A DNA stretch of 6,152 bases from NCBI GenBank assembly GCA_016218095.1, contig JACREV010000251.1, positions 1-6,152 of the forward strand, read 5' to 3'. Positions 1 through 5,093 of this stretch are shown piece after piece (the stretch's first letter is position 1; the number at the start of each line of letters is the position of its first letter). This DNA is from Deltaproteobacteria bacterium. GTDB lineage: Bacteria; Desulfobacterota; GWC2-55-46. Under the pieces are notes generated by a model. The model did no database searches, was not told where the DNA came from, and was given only the letters and a program-made list of their open reading frames with translations. The translations under genes and the position numbers were made by a program.

Positions 1-1010
1 AGCAACCCATCTTTTTTGAGCCCCTCGACGACCGCGACCCTCGCCTTTGACCTGTCCATGCCATTGAACTGCCCGGCGTTCGCGTTCATGACGGCGTTGT
101 CGTCCATTATCTTCAGCGTCGGGAGGTTGTGCCTCTTCGAGACCTCGAAGTCGTTGAAGTCGTGCGCAGGCGTGATCTTGACCGCGCCCGTGCCGAACTC
201 GATTGCGACGGACTCATCGCCTATTATCGGTATCTCTCTCCCGGTAAGCGGCAGTACCAGCATCTTGCCGATAAGTCCCTTGTACCTCTCGTCCTCGGGG
301 TTTACGGCGACGGCCGTATCCCCGAGCATCGTCTCGGGGCGTGTAGTGGCGACGGTCAGGGACTTCAAATCCCCGACAGGATCTTTTAGCGGGTACTCCA
401 TGTAGTATAGACTGCCTTCAGTCTCCGCGAACTGGACCTCGAGGTCTGAAAGCGCGGTGTGGCACCTCGGGCACCAGTTTATGATGTAGTCGCCCCTGTA
501 GATGAGCCCCTCTTTATAGAGCCTTGTGAAGACCTCCCTTACGGCCTTCGACAACCCCTCGTCCATCGTGAAGCGTAGCCGCGTCCAGTCGCAGGAGGCG
601 CCGAGCCTCTTCAATTGGTTGATGATCGTCCCGCCGGAGTCCTCCTTCCACTTCCAGACGCGCTTGACGAACTCGTCTCTCCCGAGCTTGTGGCGGCTTC
701 CCCCCTCTTCGGCGAGCTGTCTTTCAACGACGTTCTGCGTGGCTATGCCCGCGTGGTCTATGCCGGGCAGCCAGAGGACATTGAAGCCCCGGAGCCTCTT
801 GTACCTCGCGAGTATGTCCTGCAGGGTGGAATTGAGCGCGTGCCCCAGGTGGAGGGCGCCGGTGATGTTTGGCGGAGGGATGACCATTGAGAAAGGCGGC
901 TTTTTCGAGCCGACCTCGGGCGTGCCGGTCTTCGCCTCTATCCAGAAAGCGGCCCACCTCTCCTCGACGGTCTTGGGGTCGTATACCTTTTCAAGCTCTT
1001 TTTCTGCCAT
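1..1010 (-). CDS. valS: Valyl-tRNA synthetase, N-terminal 336 codons (C-terminus beyond the left edge)
   Basis: Class I aminoacyl-tRNA synthetase that charges tRNA-Val with valine in the cytoplasm. The visible part begins MAEKELEKVYDP and contains the catalytic HIGH-type motif as HLGH (residues 54-57) within PPPNITGALHLGHAL. It also has the GIDHAGIATQ block (83-92), a zinc-type CPRC pair at 180-183 followed by HTALSDLEV, and the start of the CP1 editing domain with the hallmark ATTRPETMLGDTAVAV (221-236). GTGAVKITPAHDFND (273-287) belongs to the same domain and is typical of ValS. The KMSKS loop, anticodon-binding domain and C-terminal coiled coil lie outside the window; family members are usually about 880-950 residues. 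The ATG at 1010 is preceded by AAGGGA at a short distance, and the N-terminus matches normal ValS proteins. It lies about 200 bases downstream of the receiver gene, with a terminator between them, so it is probably transcribed separately. Identification is certain from the motifs. Confidence 0.97.
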   Translation of the reverse strand, partial: MAEKELEKVYDPKTVEERWAAFWIEAKTGTPEVGSKKPPFSMVIPPPNITGALHLGHALNSTLQDILARYKRLRGFNVLWLPGIDHAGIATQNVVERQLAEEGGSRHKLGRDEFVKRVWKWKEDSGGTIINQLKRLGASCDWTRLRFTMDEGLSKAVREVFTRLYKEGLIYRGDYIINWCPRCHTALSDLEVQFAETEGSLYYMEYPLKDPVGDLKSLTVATTRPETMLGDTAVAVNPEDERYKGLIGKMLVLPLTGREIPIIGDESVAIEFGTGAVKITPAHDFNDFEVSKRHNLPTLKIMDDNAVMNANAGQFNGMDRSKARVAVVEGLKKDGL

Positions 1011-1092
1011 GTCCCTTATTTCCCATAGTTTTTTTTCGCGTGGAAGTTTAAGAGGACGCGCAAGCCTCGCGCGCCCCTCCACCGCTGAAATT

Positions 1093-1120
1093 AAAAAATC
1101 GGCCTTGAGAGTTCAGCCGA
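1093..1120 (-). terminator. Weak hairpin followed by six T, in the valS leader
   Basis: On the minus strand TCGGC (1120-1116) can pair with GCCGA (1103-1099) across a 12-base loop, and TTTTTTAATTT follows directly. The stem is only 5 bp. It may be a second terminator behind the receiver gene, or an attenuator if the valS promoter lies between it and the strong terminator at 1151-1190. I saw no convincing T-box sequence in the leader. A further small hairpin (CGCGC/GCGCG with a 7-base loop, near 1058-1074) lies closer to valS and has no T tract. No clear sigma-70 promoter for valS was found. Confidence 0.3.
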
Positions 1121-1141
1121 CTTGAAGATCATGTTACTGGA

Positions 1142-1190
1142 TACAAGAAAGAAGGCCGGGGCCCCTCGTAATGTCAGGGGCCCGGCCTTC
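1142..1190 (-). terminator. Intrinsic terminator of the receiver gene
   Basis: Arms at 1151-1166 and 1176-1190 form a GC-rich stem of about 15 bp (GAAGGCCGGG pairs with CCCGGCCTTC, then CCCCT with AGGGG around one bulged G) with a 9-base loop. On the minus strand the stem is followed by TTTCTTGTAT, a fair T tract. The hairpin starts 18 bases after the stop codon of the receiver gene. In the other direction there is no T run, so it works on the minus strand only. Confidence 0.85.
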
Positions 1191-1208
1191 CTGAATGGCG
1201 CTTGGAAT

Positions 1209-2630
1209 TTATTTCAATTTAAAGATCGCCTCTTTGGCCTTTGCTATCTCGGCCTTGATGAGCTCCTCGGCGAGGTCAGGGATGACCTCCCAGGCGACCT
1301 CCTCTATCACATCTCTGGCGACCTTCTTTACTATGGCCTCGGCCTCTTCCCTCGATATCGGCAGGCCTTCGACCCTGGGCGCCGCCTTCTCCCGTATCTT
1401 TTCCTCAAGCCTTGCGGACGCGGACTCCTGTCTCAACGCCTCTGCCCTTATCGGCGCGGCGGAGACCGCCTGTGCGGCTATCGCCTCTGCCCTCTGCGGC
1501 CTGTCCTCGACGACGGGCTTATCCCTCAAGGGCGCGGGAGGCTCGAACCTGGGGGCTTCGAAGACCGGCTCCTCGAACTTCGGTACCTCGTACCTGGGCT
1601 CATCCCTCGGAGGCTCAAAGAAACGGCCAGGCGTAGCGGTCTCCTCCACTATCGGCTCTTCATTCTCTATAAGCTCAGGCTCGGCAAAGGGGACCTTCTC
1701 ATCTTCCCGCCTCAGATCCCCTGCCCAGAACGGCTTCGGCTGGGCGGCATCGAGAGTCTCTGCGGTGGTATCAAACGGGCTCAGGGTCTCGAAGTCAGCG
1801 GACTTCGTCTCCTCTTTTTGCGGCTCGGGCTTGAAGGGTTCGATATCAATGGGCCCGACCTCGAAGGGCTCAGGCTTCACCTCAGCCTTGAAGTCGGTTG
1901 AAAAGTCGAAATCGCCGCCGAAGAAGTCGTCCTTTTTAGCCTCTTTAGCGGGCGCCTCTGTCTTTATCTCCTCTTCCTTGAACTCTAGGTCGAAAAAGTC
2001 CTTTTCGCGGGGTATGGAGCGGTCCGGGGCCGCCGGCTTCAGGGGCTTTTCCGGCTCTTCGAAGAACGAGCTATCGAGGAAGTCGAGGTCAGGCACCTCC
2101 TCGGGCTTGAACTCGGCCTTTTCAGGTTCGTCAGTAAAGCCCAGGAAGTCCCCGGCATGCCAGATATCCTCAGGGGCCTGCTCTTCCCTGGACTTGCGCT
2201 CAGGCGCGGCCTGCGCGGCTGGCACGGGGGTCGGCGCCGAGGCGGCCTTGAGCTTCGATTCGGCCTTATCGAGAAGGTCTTTCACCTTATCGAGAAGCTC
2301 CTGCGACTCGAACGGCTTTACGATGCTGTCGTCAGCGCCCGCCCTTAGGGCCTCGTCCTTGTTAAGGGGCTCGAAGGTCCCGGCAAGGAGGAGGACAGGG
2401 GTGTTCTTGAGCTGGGGGTCCTTCTTTACGGCCTCGCAGACCTCGTAACCGGTCTTCCCGGGCATGGCGACATCGGCCATTATGAGGTCCGGGGCTATTT
2501 CCCTCGCCTTTTTTACGGCTGAATCCCCGTCGCCGACTATTGTGAGGTCGTAGCTCTCAGCCGCGAAGGTTATGGATATTACCTTCTGGATGGTGATGCT
2601 GTCGTCTGCCAGAAGTATCTTTTTGGGCAT
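1209..2630 (-). CDS. Response-regulator receiver protein with long acidic linker and conserved C-terminal helix
   Basis: A 473-residue protein. Residues 1-120 form a CheY-like receiver: acidic pair D9/D10 (LLADDS), phosphoacceptor D53 (MADVAMPG) and K105 (IVKPF). The switch Thr/Ser that normally follows beta-4 is Ala83 (LLLAGTFEP), and the usual switch aromatic position is Ser102. Residues 113-127 hold a short helix repeat (LLDKVKD, LLDKAES). Residues 125-400 are a low-complexity, Pro/Glu/Phe-rich, probably disordered linker with four tandem P-x-[FY]-E-x units (345-364) and two W-x(0,1)-A-G-D motifs (157-161 and 302-305). Residues 427-473 form an amphipathic helical tail containing AWEVIPDLAEELIK, which I recall from other deltaproteobacterial receiver proteins. 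There is no DNA-binding, kinase or enzymatic output domain, so signalling by protein-protein contact is inferred. The start MPKKILLADD is chosen because GAGGAGG lies just upstream; a longer in-frame reading would place an ATG inside that Shine-Dalgarno. The partner kinase and target are unknown. Confidence 0.88.
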   Translation of the reverse strand: MPKKILLADDSITIQKVISITFAAESYDLTIVGDGDSAVKKAREIAPDLIMADVAMPGKTGYEVCEAVKKDPQLKNTPVLLLAGTFEPLNKDEALRAGADDSIVKPFESQELLDKVKDLLDKAESKLKAASAPTPVPAAQAAPERKSREEQAPEDIWHAGDFLGFTDEPEKAEFKPEEVPDLDFLDSSFFEEPEKPLKPAAPDRSIPREKDFFDLEFKEEEIKTEAPAKEAKKDDFFGGDFDFSTDFKAEVKPEPFEVGPIDIEPFKPEPQKEETKSADFETLSPFDTTAETLDAAQPKPFWAGDLRREDEKVPFAEPELIENEEPIVEETATPGRFFEPPRDEPRYEVPKFEEPVFEAPRFEPPAPLRDKPVVEDRPQRAEAIAAQAVSAAPIRAEALRQESASARLEEKIREKAAPRVEGLPISREEAEAIVKKVARDVIEEVAWEVIPDLAEELIKAEIAKAKEAIFKLK

Positions 2631-2640
2631 AGTCCTCCTC
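2631..2640 (-). promoter_or_regulatory. Shine-Dalgarno GAGGAGG that fixes the receiver start
   Basis: The minus strand reads GAGGAGGACT directly before the ATG at 2630. An in-frame ATG at 2642 overlaps this element and gives MRRTMPKK, so it is very unlikely to be used. The start at 2630 also places the receiver's first beta strand (KKILLADD) at the expected distance from the N-terminus. Confidence 0.85.
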
Positions 2641-2645
2641 ATGCC

Positions 2646-2680
2646 TTCAATTGATTCAAAATTACTCTTAATCAATTGAA
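2646..2680. promoter_or_regulatory. Perfect 11-bp inverted repeat, operator-like
   Basis: TTCAATTGATT (2646-2656) and AATCAATTGAA (2670-2680) are exact inverted copies separated by 13 bases. Each arm contains the self-complementary octamer TCAATTGA, and the two octamer centres are 25 bp apart. One arm sits in the spacer of the predicted promoter and the other just downstream of its -10, near the expected start of transcription. This fits a repressor operator. In RNA the same repeat could form an AU-rich hairpin close to the Shine-Dalgarno. The binding protein is unknown, and the receiver itself has no DNA-binding domain. Confidence 0.6.
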
Positions 2681-2687
2681 AAGTCAA
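2659..2687 (-). promoter_or_regulatory. Predicted sigma-70 promoter of the receiver gene
   Basis: The minus strand shows TTGACT (2687-2682; five of six match TTGACA), a 17-base spacer, then TAATTT (2664-2659; three of six match TATAAT). Transcription would start near 2652, giving a short leader of about 22 bases that contains the GAGGAGG. The -35 and spacing are good and the -10 is weak, which fits a regulated promoter. Confidence 0.5.
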
Positions 2688-2792
2688 GGTTTTTATCTGA
2701 ATTCAAGGCGCGTCCATTGGGACGAAAGTCACTGATTTTCAAAAGGTTCCCCCTCCAGATCAGTTCGGAGGTTCTGTTGAAAAATTAAGGGA

Positions 2793-2845
2793 AATTTTAA
2801 AATAGCGGTAACATTTTTCAAGTAATACGGCCTTTTTTTACCGCT
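2793..2845 (-). terminator. Possible terminator hairpin overlapping the transporter stop codon
   Basis: AGCGGTAA (minus strand, 2845-2838), which includes the TAA stop of the transporter gene, is an exact inverted copy of TTACCGCT (2811-2804). The loop is 26 bases, and ATTTTAAAATTT follows the right arm. The long loop and short stem make termination uncertain. The repeat may instead affect mRNA stability or be chance. The rest of the gap up to the receiver promoter (2690-2790) shows only minor hairpins and no gene. Confidence 0.35.
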
Positions 2846-3749
2846 TTGAGTTTATAATGTAGACCGCCCCCATGGCGAGGGCGCCGCCGGCGATCGTGTT
2901 GAGCCTCGGCGTCTCACCGAGGAAGAGCCAGCTCAGAAAGACCGCGCTTATGGGCACAAGGAAGACGAACGAGGAGGCGCGACGGGACGAGAGCCTGTTA
3001 GAGGCGAGAAAGTAGATGGTCGTGGCAAAGGCGCTCGATACGACGCCCAGATAGAAGATATTCAGCCAGAAGAGGGTCCCCTCTTTGAGCGCGCCGCCTA
3101 TGCCGTTCGGTATGGCCAAAAAGAAGAAAATGACGGTCGCGACCGCGTTCGCCACGAGGCTGAAGAGGATGGGCGAGATCATCCCGCACGCCTTTTGCGA
3201 TGAGAGCGTAAGGAGGGCCCAGAGGAGCGCCGCTACGAGGAAATAGGCGTTGCCGCCGATAAATATCCTCCCCGCGTCGAGCGTCCACGCGCCTAAAAGG
3301 ACCGCGCCGCCGATCACGCCGAGCGCGAGCCCGAGCGCATCCTTTCTTGAGACCCCGTGCCTGAATATTACAGCCGAGAGGGCGAAGGTGATGAGAGGGA
3401 CGGTCGTAGTCACGAGGACCCCGGCGGCCCCGGCGTATCCGACGGAGAGCCCCATGAAAAAGAGGTACATGTAGCCGCTTAGAAAAAGCGCGCCGAGCAT
3501 GGTAAAGACAAGCGCCTCCCTCCCCATCCTCTTGGGGCCTTTGACCAGATAGAGCACGGGTATGAGCGCTATCGTGTTTACGAGCGATCGCCAGAAGGTG
3601 AGCGATTCAGGGGAGAGGGAGGAGGCTATGGCCTTTGCCGAGACCCAACTGCCTCCCCAGATGACCATGGAGAGGACCATGAGGAGGGTGAAAAAAGCGG
3701 GGTTCCTGTTCTGGTCCATATGCGTTATCAAATTAACATACAAAGGCAT
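2838..3749 (-). CDS. EamA/DMT-superfamily transporter, about ten membrane helices
   Basis: A 303-residue inner-membrane protein of the drug/metabolite transporter superfamily with two EamA repeats. Ten hydrophobic segments can be read, at roughly 18-40, 52-72, 80-100, 106-127, 137-153, 168-185, 192-215, 230-250, 262-280 and 286-300. Family marks are VIWGGSWVSAKA in the first helix of repeat one and the repeat-two ending FVFLVPISAVFLSWLFLGE, where the Pro and the terminal LGE are characteristic. Such proteins export or import amino acids, metabolites or drugs; the substrate cannot be told from the sequence. Start choice is uncertain. The ATG at 3749 has a GGACGAG just upstream. A TTG at 3758 would add three residues. 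An ATG at 3719 would give 293 residues starting MDQNRNPAFF but has no visible Shine-Dalgarno. The gene stands alone, with no functional link to its neighbours and no clear promoter recognised. Confidence 0.92.
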   Translation of the reverse strand: MPLYVNLITHMDQNRNPAFFTLLMVLSMVIWGGSWVSAKAIASSLSPESLTFWRSLVNTIALIPVLYLVKGPKRMGREALVFTMLGALFLSGYMYLFFMGLSVGYAGAAGVLVTTTVPLITFALSAVIFRHGVSRKDALGLALGVIGGAVLLGAWTLDAGRIFIGGNAYFLVAALLWALLTLSSQKACGMISPILFSLVANAVATVIFFFLAIPNGIGGALKEGTLFWLNIFYLGVVSSAFATTIYFLASNRLSSRRASSFVFLVPISAVFLSWLFLGETPRLNTIAGGALAMGAVYIINSKR

Positions 3750-3841
3750 CTCGTCCAATCCATTTTGTTAAAACCATTAAACTTGGCGGGCTCGCCCCTC
3801 TTCCCCTCCAATAATGGGCGGGTTTAAAAGATGATGCTGCT

Positions 3842-4011
3842 TGTCATTGCGAGCGTAGCGAAGCAATCTCATCCTTTGTGATACTGCCGGAGATTGCTTC
3901 GTCGCTTGCTCGGAGCGCGGCCAAAGTCGAATAGGTGCCAGTAGACTTTTCCGGGCTGAGGCGCTTGATATGGATTTGCCGGTCCGGCGAGGACCGCTCC
4001 TCGCAATGACA
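3842..4011. repeat. 170-bp palindromic intergenic repeat (CATTGCGAG...CTCGCAATG type)
   Basis: The ends are an exact 12-bp terminal inverted repeat, TGTCATTGCGAG (3842-3853) and CTCGCAATGACA (4000-4011). Inside, GAAGCAATCTC (3860-3870) is mirrored exactly by GAGATTGCTTC (3890-3900), and two small hairpins lie near the right end (GGTCC/GGACC at 3981-3995, and GAGGA/TCCTC at 3989-4002). The sequence type CATTGCGAG with GAAGCAATCTC is one I recognise as a dispersed intergenic repeat in many environmental bacterial genomes; spurious peptides ending in ARND are its usual annotation trace. It encodes no transposase and looks like a MITE-like or REP-like non-autonomous element. No target-site duplication is obvious at the borders. 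Confidence 0.8.
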
Positions 4012-4064
4012 GAATGGATTTTTTTGTAGTTATGATAAGCGCGTTTCAAACGAACTTTTTTCTT

Positions 4065-4160
4065 CCCCTCCCCAAGTCAAAAAGTCGGGAGGGGCTAACG
4101 GGGAGGGTGAAACAACCCTATGCCTCCTCACTTTCCGCCCTCTCCCACAAGGGGAGAGGG
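4065..4160. repeat. Two-hairpin CCCTCTCCC/GGGAGAGGG repeat
   Basis: Two perfect hairpins lie in about 100 bases: CCCCTCCC (4065-4072) with GGGAGGGG (4087-4094) across a 14-base loop, and CCCTCTCCC (4138-4146) with GGGAGAGGG (4152-4160) across a 5-base loop. Between them lies a G-rich block, GGGGAGGG (4100-4107), that could pair with either C-rich arm and create alternative folds. The pattern resembles the CCCTC-rich dispersed palindromes found between genes in many proteobacteria. No T tract follows either hairpin, so terminator activity is not indicated. Confidence 0.6.
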
Positions 4161-4186
4161 ACAAAAAATATCCTTCAGATTACTTA

Positions 4187-4223
4187 AACAAAAAAGGCCC
4201 CCGTCGCCTCGGCGACGGGGGCC
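4187..4223 (-). terminator. Strong intrinsic terminator of the PilZ gene
   Basis: GGCCCCCGTCGCC (4196-4208) and GGCGACGGGGGCC (4211-4223) are exact complements. After allowance for a realistic loop (CCGAGG on the transcript) an 11-bp GC-rich stem remains. The minus strand continues TTTTTTGTTTAAG, a good T tract. The stem begins about 20 bases after the PilZ stop codon. There is no T run on the other side, so it acts on the minus strand only. Confidence 0.93.
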
Positions 4224-4242
4224 TGAAAGAAACCCGAAAAAA

Positions 4243-4917
4243 CTAATGCCTCTTTACGCCCGAGAGGGACTTTATGAACCGCTCTATCTCCTGCCTTAGA
4301 TCGTCCCTCAGGTCCTTGAAGCTTAATCCCACGATTATCCTGTCCACGTCCTTGGAGACGTTCCTGACTATCCCGAGTATCGAGCCCCTTTTTCCCGTCG
4401 CAGGGAACTGGACCTGCATCTCGAAGAGCTTATCTATCTGGACGAGGTCGAAAAGAGGGCTCCCCTTGCTCGTGCCGATGACCGCCTGGCACCCGTCGAC
4501 GCTTACGTCCACTATGGTCATGGGAGCTATCTCGTGGCCCATCATCGTCATGGCCTGGAGCGTACAGCCATAGCGGGACGAGACCCTTTTGTTCAGCTCC
4601 TCTATTATCTTCGGGTATCTCATGAAGAACATCTTCTCGGGCTGGGTGACGACGTTTATCACCTCGGAGCTGAAGCCGTAGACGGTGTTGCCGTGTACGA
4701 AGCTTATTTTGATGTTCCTGTCCCTTATCGAATCCCCCCTGAAGCTCCTGCCGAGGTCGTTGGGAAAGGCCTTTGCCACGAGGAAGTTGCCCTTTTCCAT
4801 GCCGACGAGGGAGAATTTAAACTTGAGGTTCATATCCTCGATCTCCGCCATGAGCTCGCCGCCGAGCGGGATGGGTATGTTGGGGTTGGACTCGACACTC
4901 TGGTAATAGAAGTCCAT
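4243..4917 (-). CDS. YcgR-like PilZ domain c-di-GMP receptor (flagellar brake type)
   Basis: A 224-residue soluble protein with the two-domain layout of YcgR. Residues 10-100 form an N-terminal beta-rich YcgR/PilZN-type domain that ends FFMRYPKIIEELNKR. Residues 108-220 form a PilZ domain with both c-di-GMP binding signatures complete: RxxxR as R111-VSS-R115, and DxSxxG as D137-V-S139-VD-G142. Proteins of this kind bind c-di-GMP and then contact the flagellar motor or stator to slow or bias rotation; that role is from family knowledge. The ATG at 4917 has GGAGG (4930-4926) at an 8-base spacing. A sigma-28-like promoter lies about 40 bases upstream and supports membership of a late flagellar regulon. 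The upstream neighbour makes c-di-GMP. No flagellar structural genes are in the window, so the motor link rests on domain type and promoter. A role in another PilZ-controlled process remains possible. Confidence 0.9.
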   Translation of the reverse strand: MDFYYQSVESNPNIPIPLGGELMAEIEDMNLKFKFSLVGMEKGNFLVAKAFPNDLGRSFRGDSIRDRNIKISFVHGNTVYGFSSEVINVVTQPEKMFFMRYPKIIEELNKRVSSRYGCTLQAMTMMGHEIAPMTIVDVSVDGCQAVIGTSKGSPLFDLVQIDKLFEMQVQFPATGKRGSILGIVRNVSKDVDRIIVGLSFKDLRDDLRQEIERFIKSLSGVKRH

Positions 4918-4925
4918 CTTGAAAA

Positions 4926-4930
4926 CCTCC
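4926..4930 (-). promoter_or_regulatory. Shine-Dalgarno GGAGG of the PilZ gene
   Basis: The minus strand reads GGAGG followed by 8 bases and ATG. This ideal spacing fixes the PilZ start at 4917. Confidence 0.85.
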
Positions 4931-4955
4931 GGGGCGGTATGCCTATTTTATAACC

Positions 4956-4983
4956 TAATCGGCAGAAAATGCGGAAAACTTGA
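4956..4983 (-). promoter_or_regulatory. Sigma-28 (FliA)-type promoter of the PilZ gene
   Basis: The minus strand reads TCAAGTTT (4983-4976), 12 bases, then GCCGATTA (4963-4956). The enterobacterial FliA consensus is TAAAGTTT, 11 bases, GCCGATAA, so each half matches at seven of eight positions and the spacer is one base longer. Transcription would begin near 4949 and give a leader of about 32 bases carrying the GGAGG. A TATAAAAT block (4951-4944) just downstream could be a sigma-70 -10, but no good -35 sits at the right distance. In enteric bacteria ycgR is itself a FliA-dependent gene, which strengthens the call. Confidence 0.65.
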
Positions 4984-5043
4984 ATTGTGTCGATCAAAGG
5001 CTCGATGGCAAAAAAAGCCCTCTGGAAGGGTCTTGACCGCGGC

Positions 5044-5078
5044 AATAAAAAAAGCCCCGCGCGAGAGCGCGGGGCTTT
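5044..5078 (-). terminator. Strong intrinsic terminator of the diguanylate cyclase gene
   Basis: AAAGCCCCGCGC (5051-5062) and GCGCGGGGCTTT (5067-5078) are exact complements around a 4-base loop (TCTC on the transcript). The minus strand carries TTTTTTTATT through the end of the stem and beyond. It lies 15 bases after the cyclase stop codon. It separates the cyclase from the PilZ gene, which has its own promoter. Confidence 0.93.
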
Positions 5079-5093
5079 GGGTCCACAAAAACC

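Larger units (their letters stand above)
3760..4195. other. Gene-free stretch with two repeat elements
   Basis: About 490 bases separate the PilZ and transporter genes. They hold the PilZ terminator (4187-4223), the two-hairpin repeat (4065-4160) and the 170-bp palindromic repeat (3842-4011). The remainder is 3760-3841, which has a short TTAAAC/GTTTAA inverted pair (3777-3782, 3822-3827) and CT-rich text; 4012-4064, where I see nothing; and 4161-4186, which is AT-rich. The transporter promoter should lie here but I cannot point to it. An open reading frame of 90 codons across the repeat is a repeat artefact, not a gene. Confidence 0.75.

Noticed and set aside
1011..1092. T-box riboswitch upstream of valS
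   Set aside because: The minus strand has GCGGTGGAGGGGCGCGCG, only loosely like the T-box consensus, with no specifier stem or antiterminator arrangement that I could build in the short leader.
16..1125. Plus-strand open frames opposite valS
   Set aside because: The minus strand encodes an unmistakable valyl-tRNA synthetase; the plus-strand frames are composition shadows without motifs.
2264..2297. Direct repeat CCTTATCGAGAAG, two copies 21 bp apart
   Set aside because: Lies in coding sequence and reflects a seven-residue helical repeat (LLDKVKD, LLDKAES) of the receiver's last helix, not a separate element.
1195..2448. 417-codon plus-strand open frame opposite the receiver gene
   Set aside because: Ser/Gly-rich shadow of the acidic linker caused by codon bias (GAG/AAG read backwards gives few stops). 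It has no domain, and the opposite strand has a clear receiver domain.
2631..2687. Longer receiver start giving MTFQLIKSNF...
   Set aside because: It would translate through the promoter, the inverted repeat and the Shine-Dalgarno; the start at 2630 has an ideal ribosome site and normal receiver N-terminus.
3777..4049. 90-codon minus-strand open frame between the transporter and PilZ genes
   Set aside because: It is a translation of the 170-bp palindromic repeat and flanks; the LLRYARNDK signature is the usual spurious peptide from this repeat type. There is no Shine-Dalgarno and no protein-like composition.
3842..4160. CRISPR array
   Set aside because: The repeats are inverted and of two types, without regularly spaced direct copies or unique spacers.
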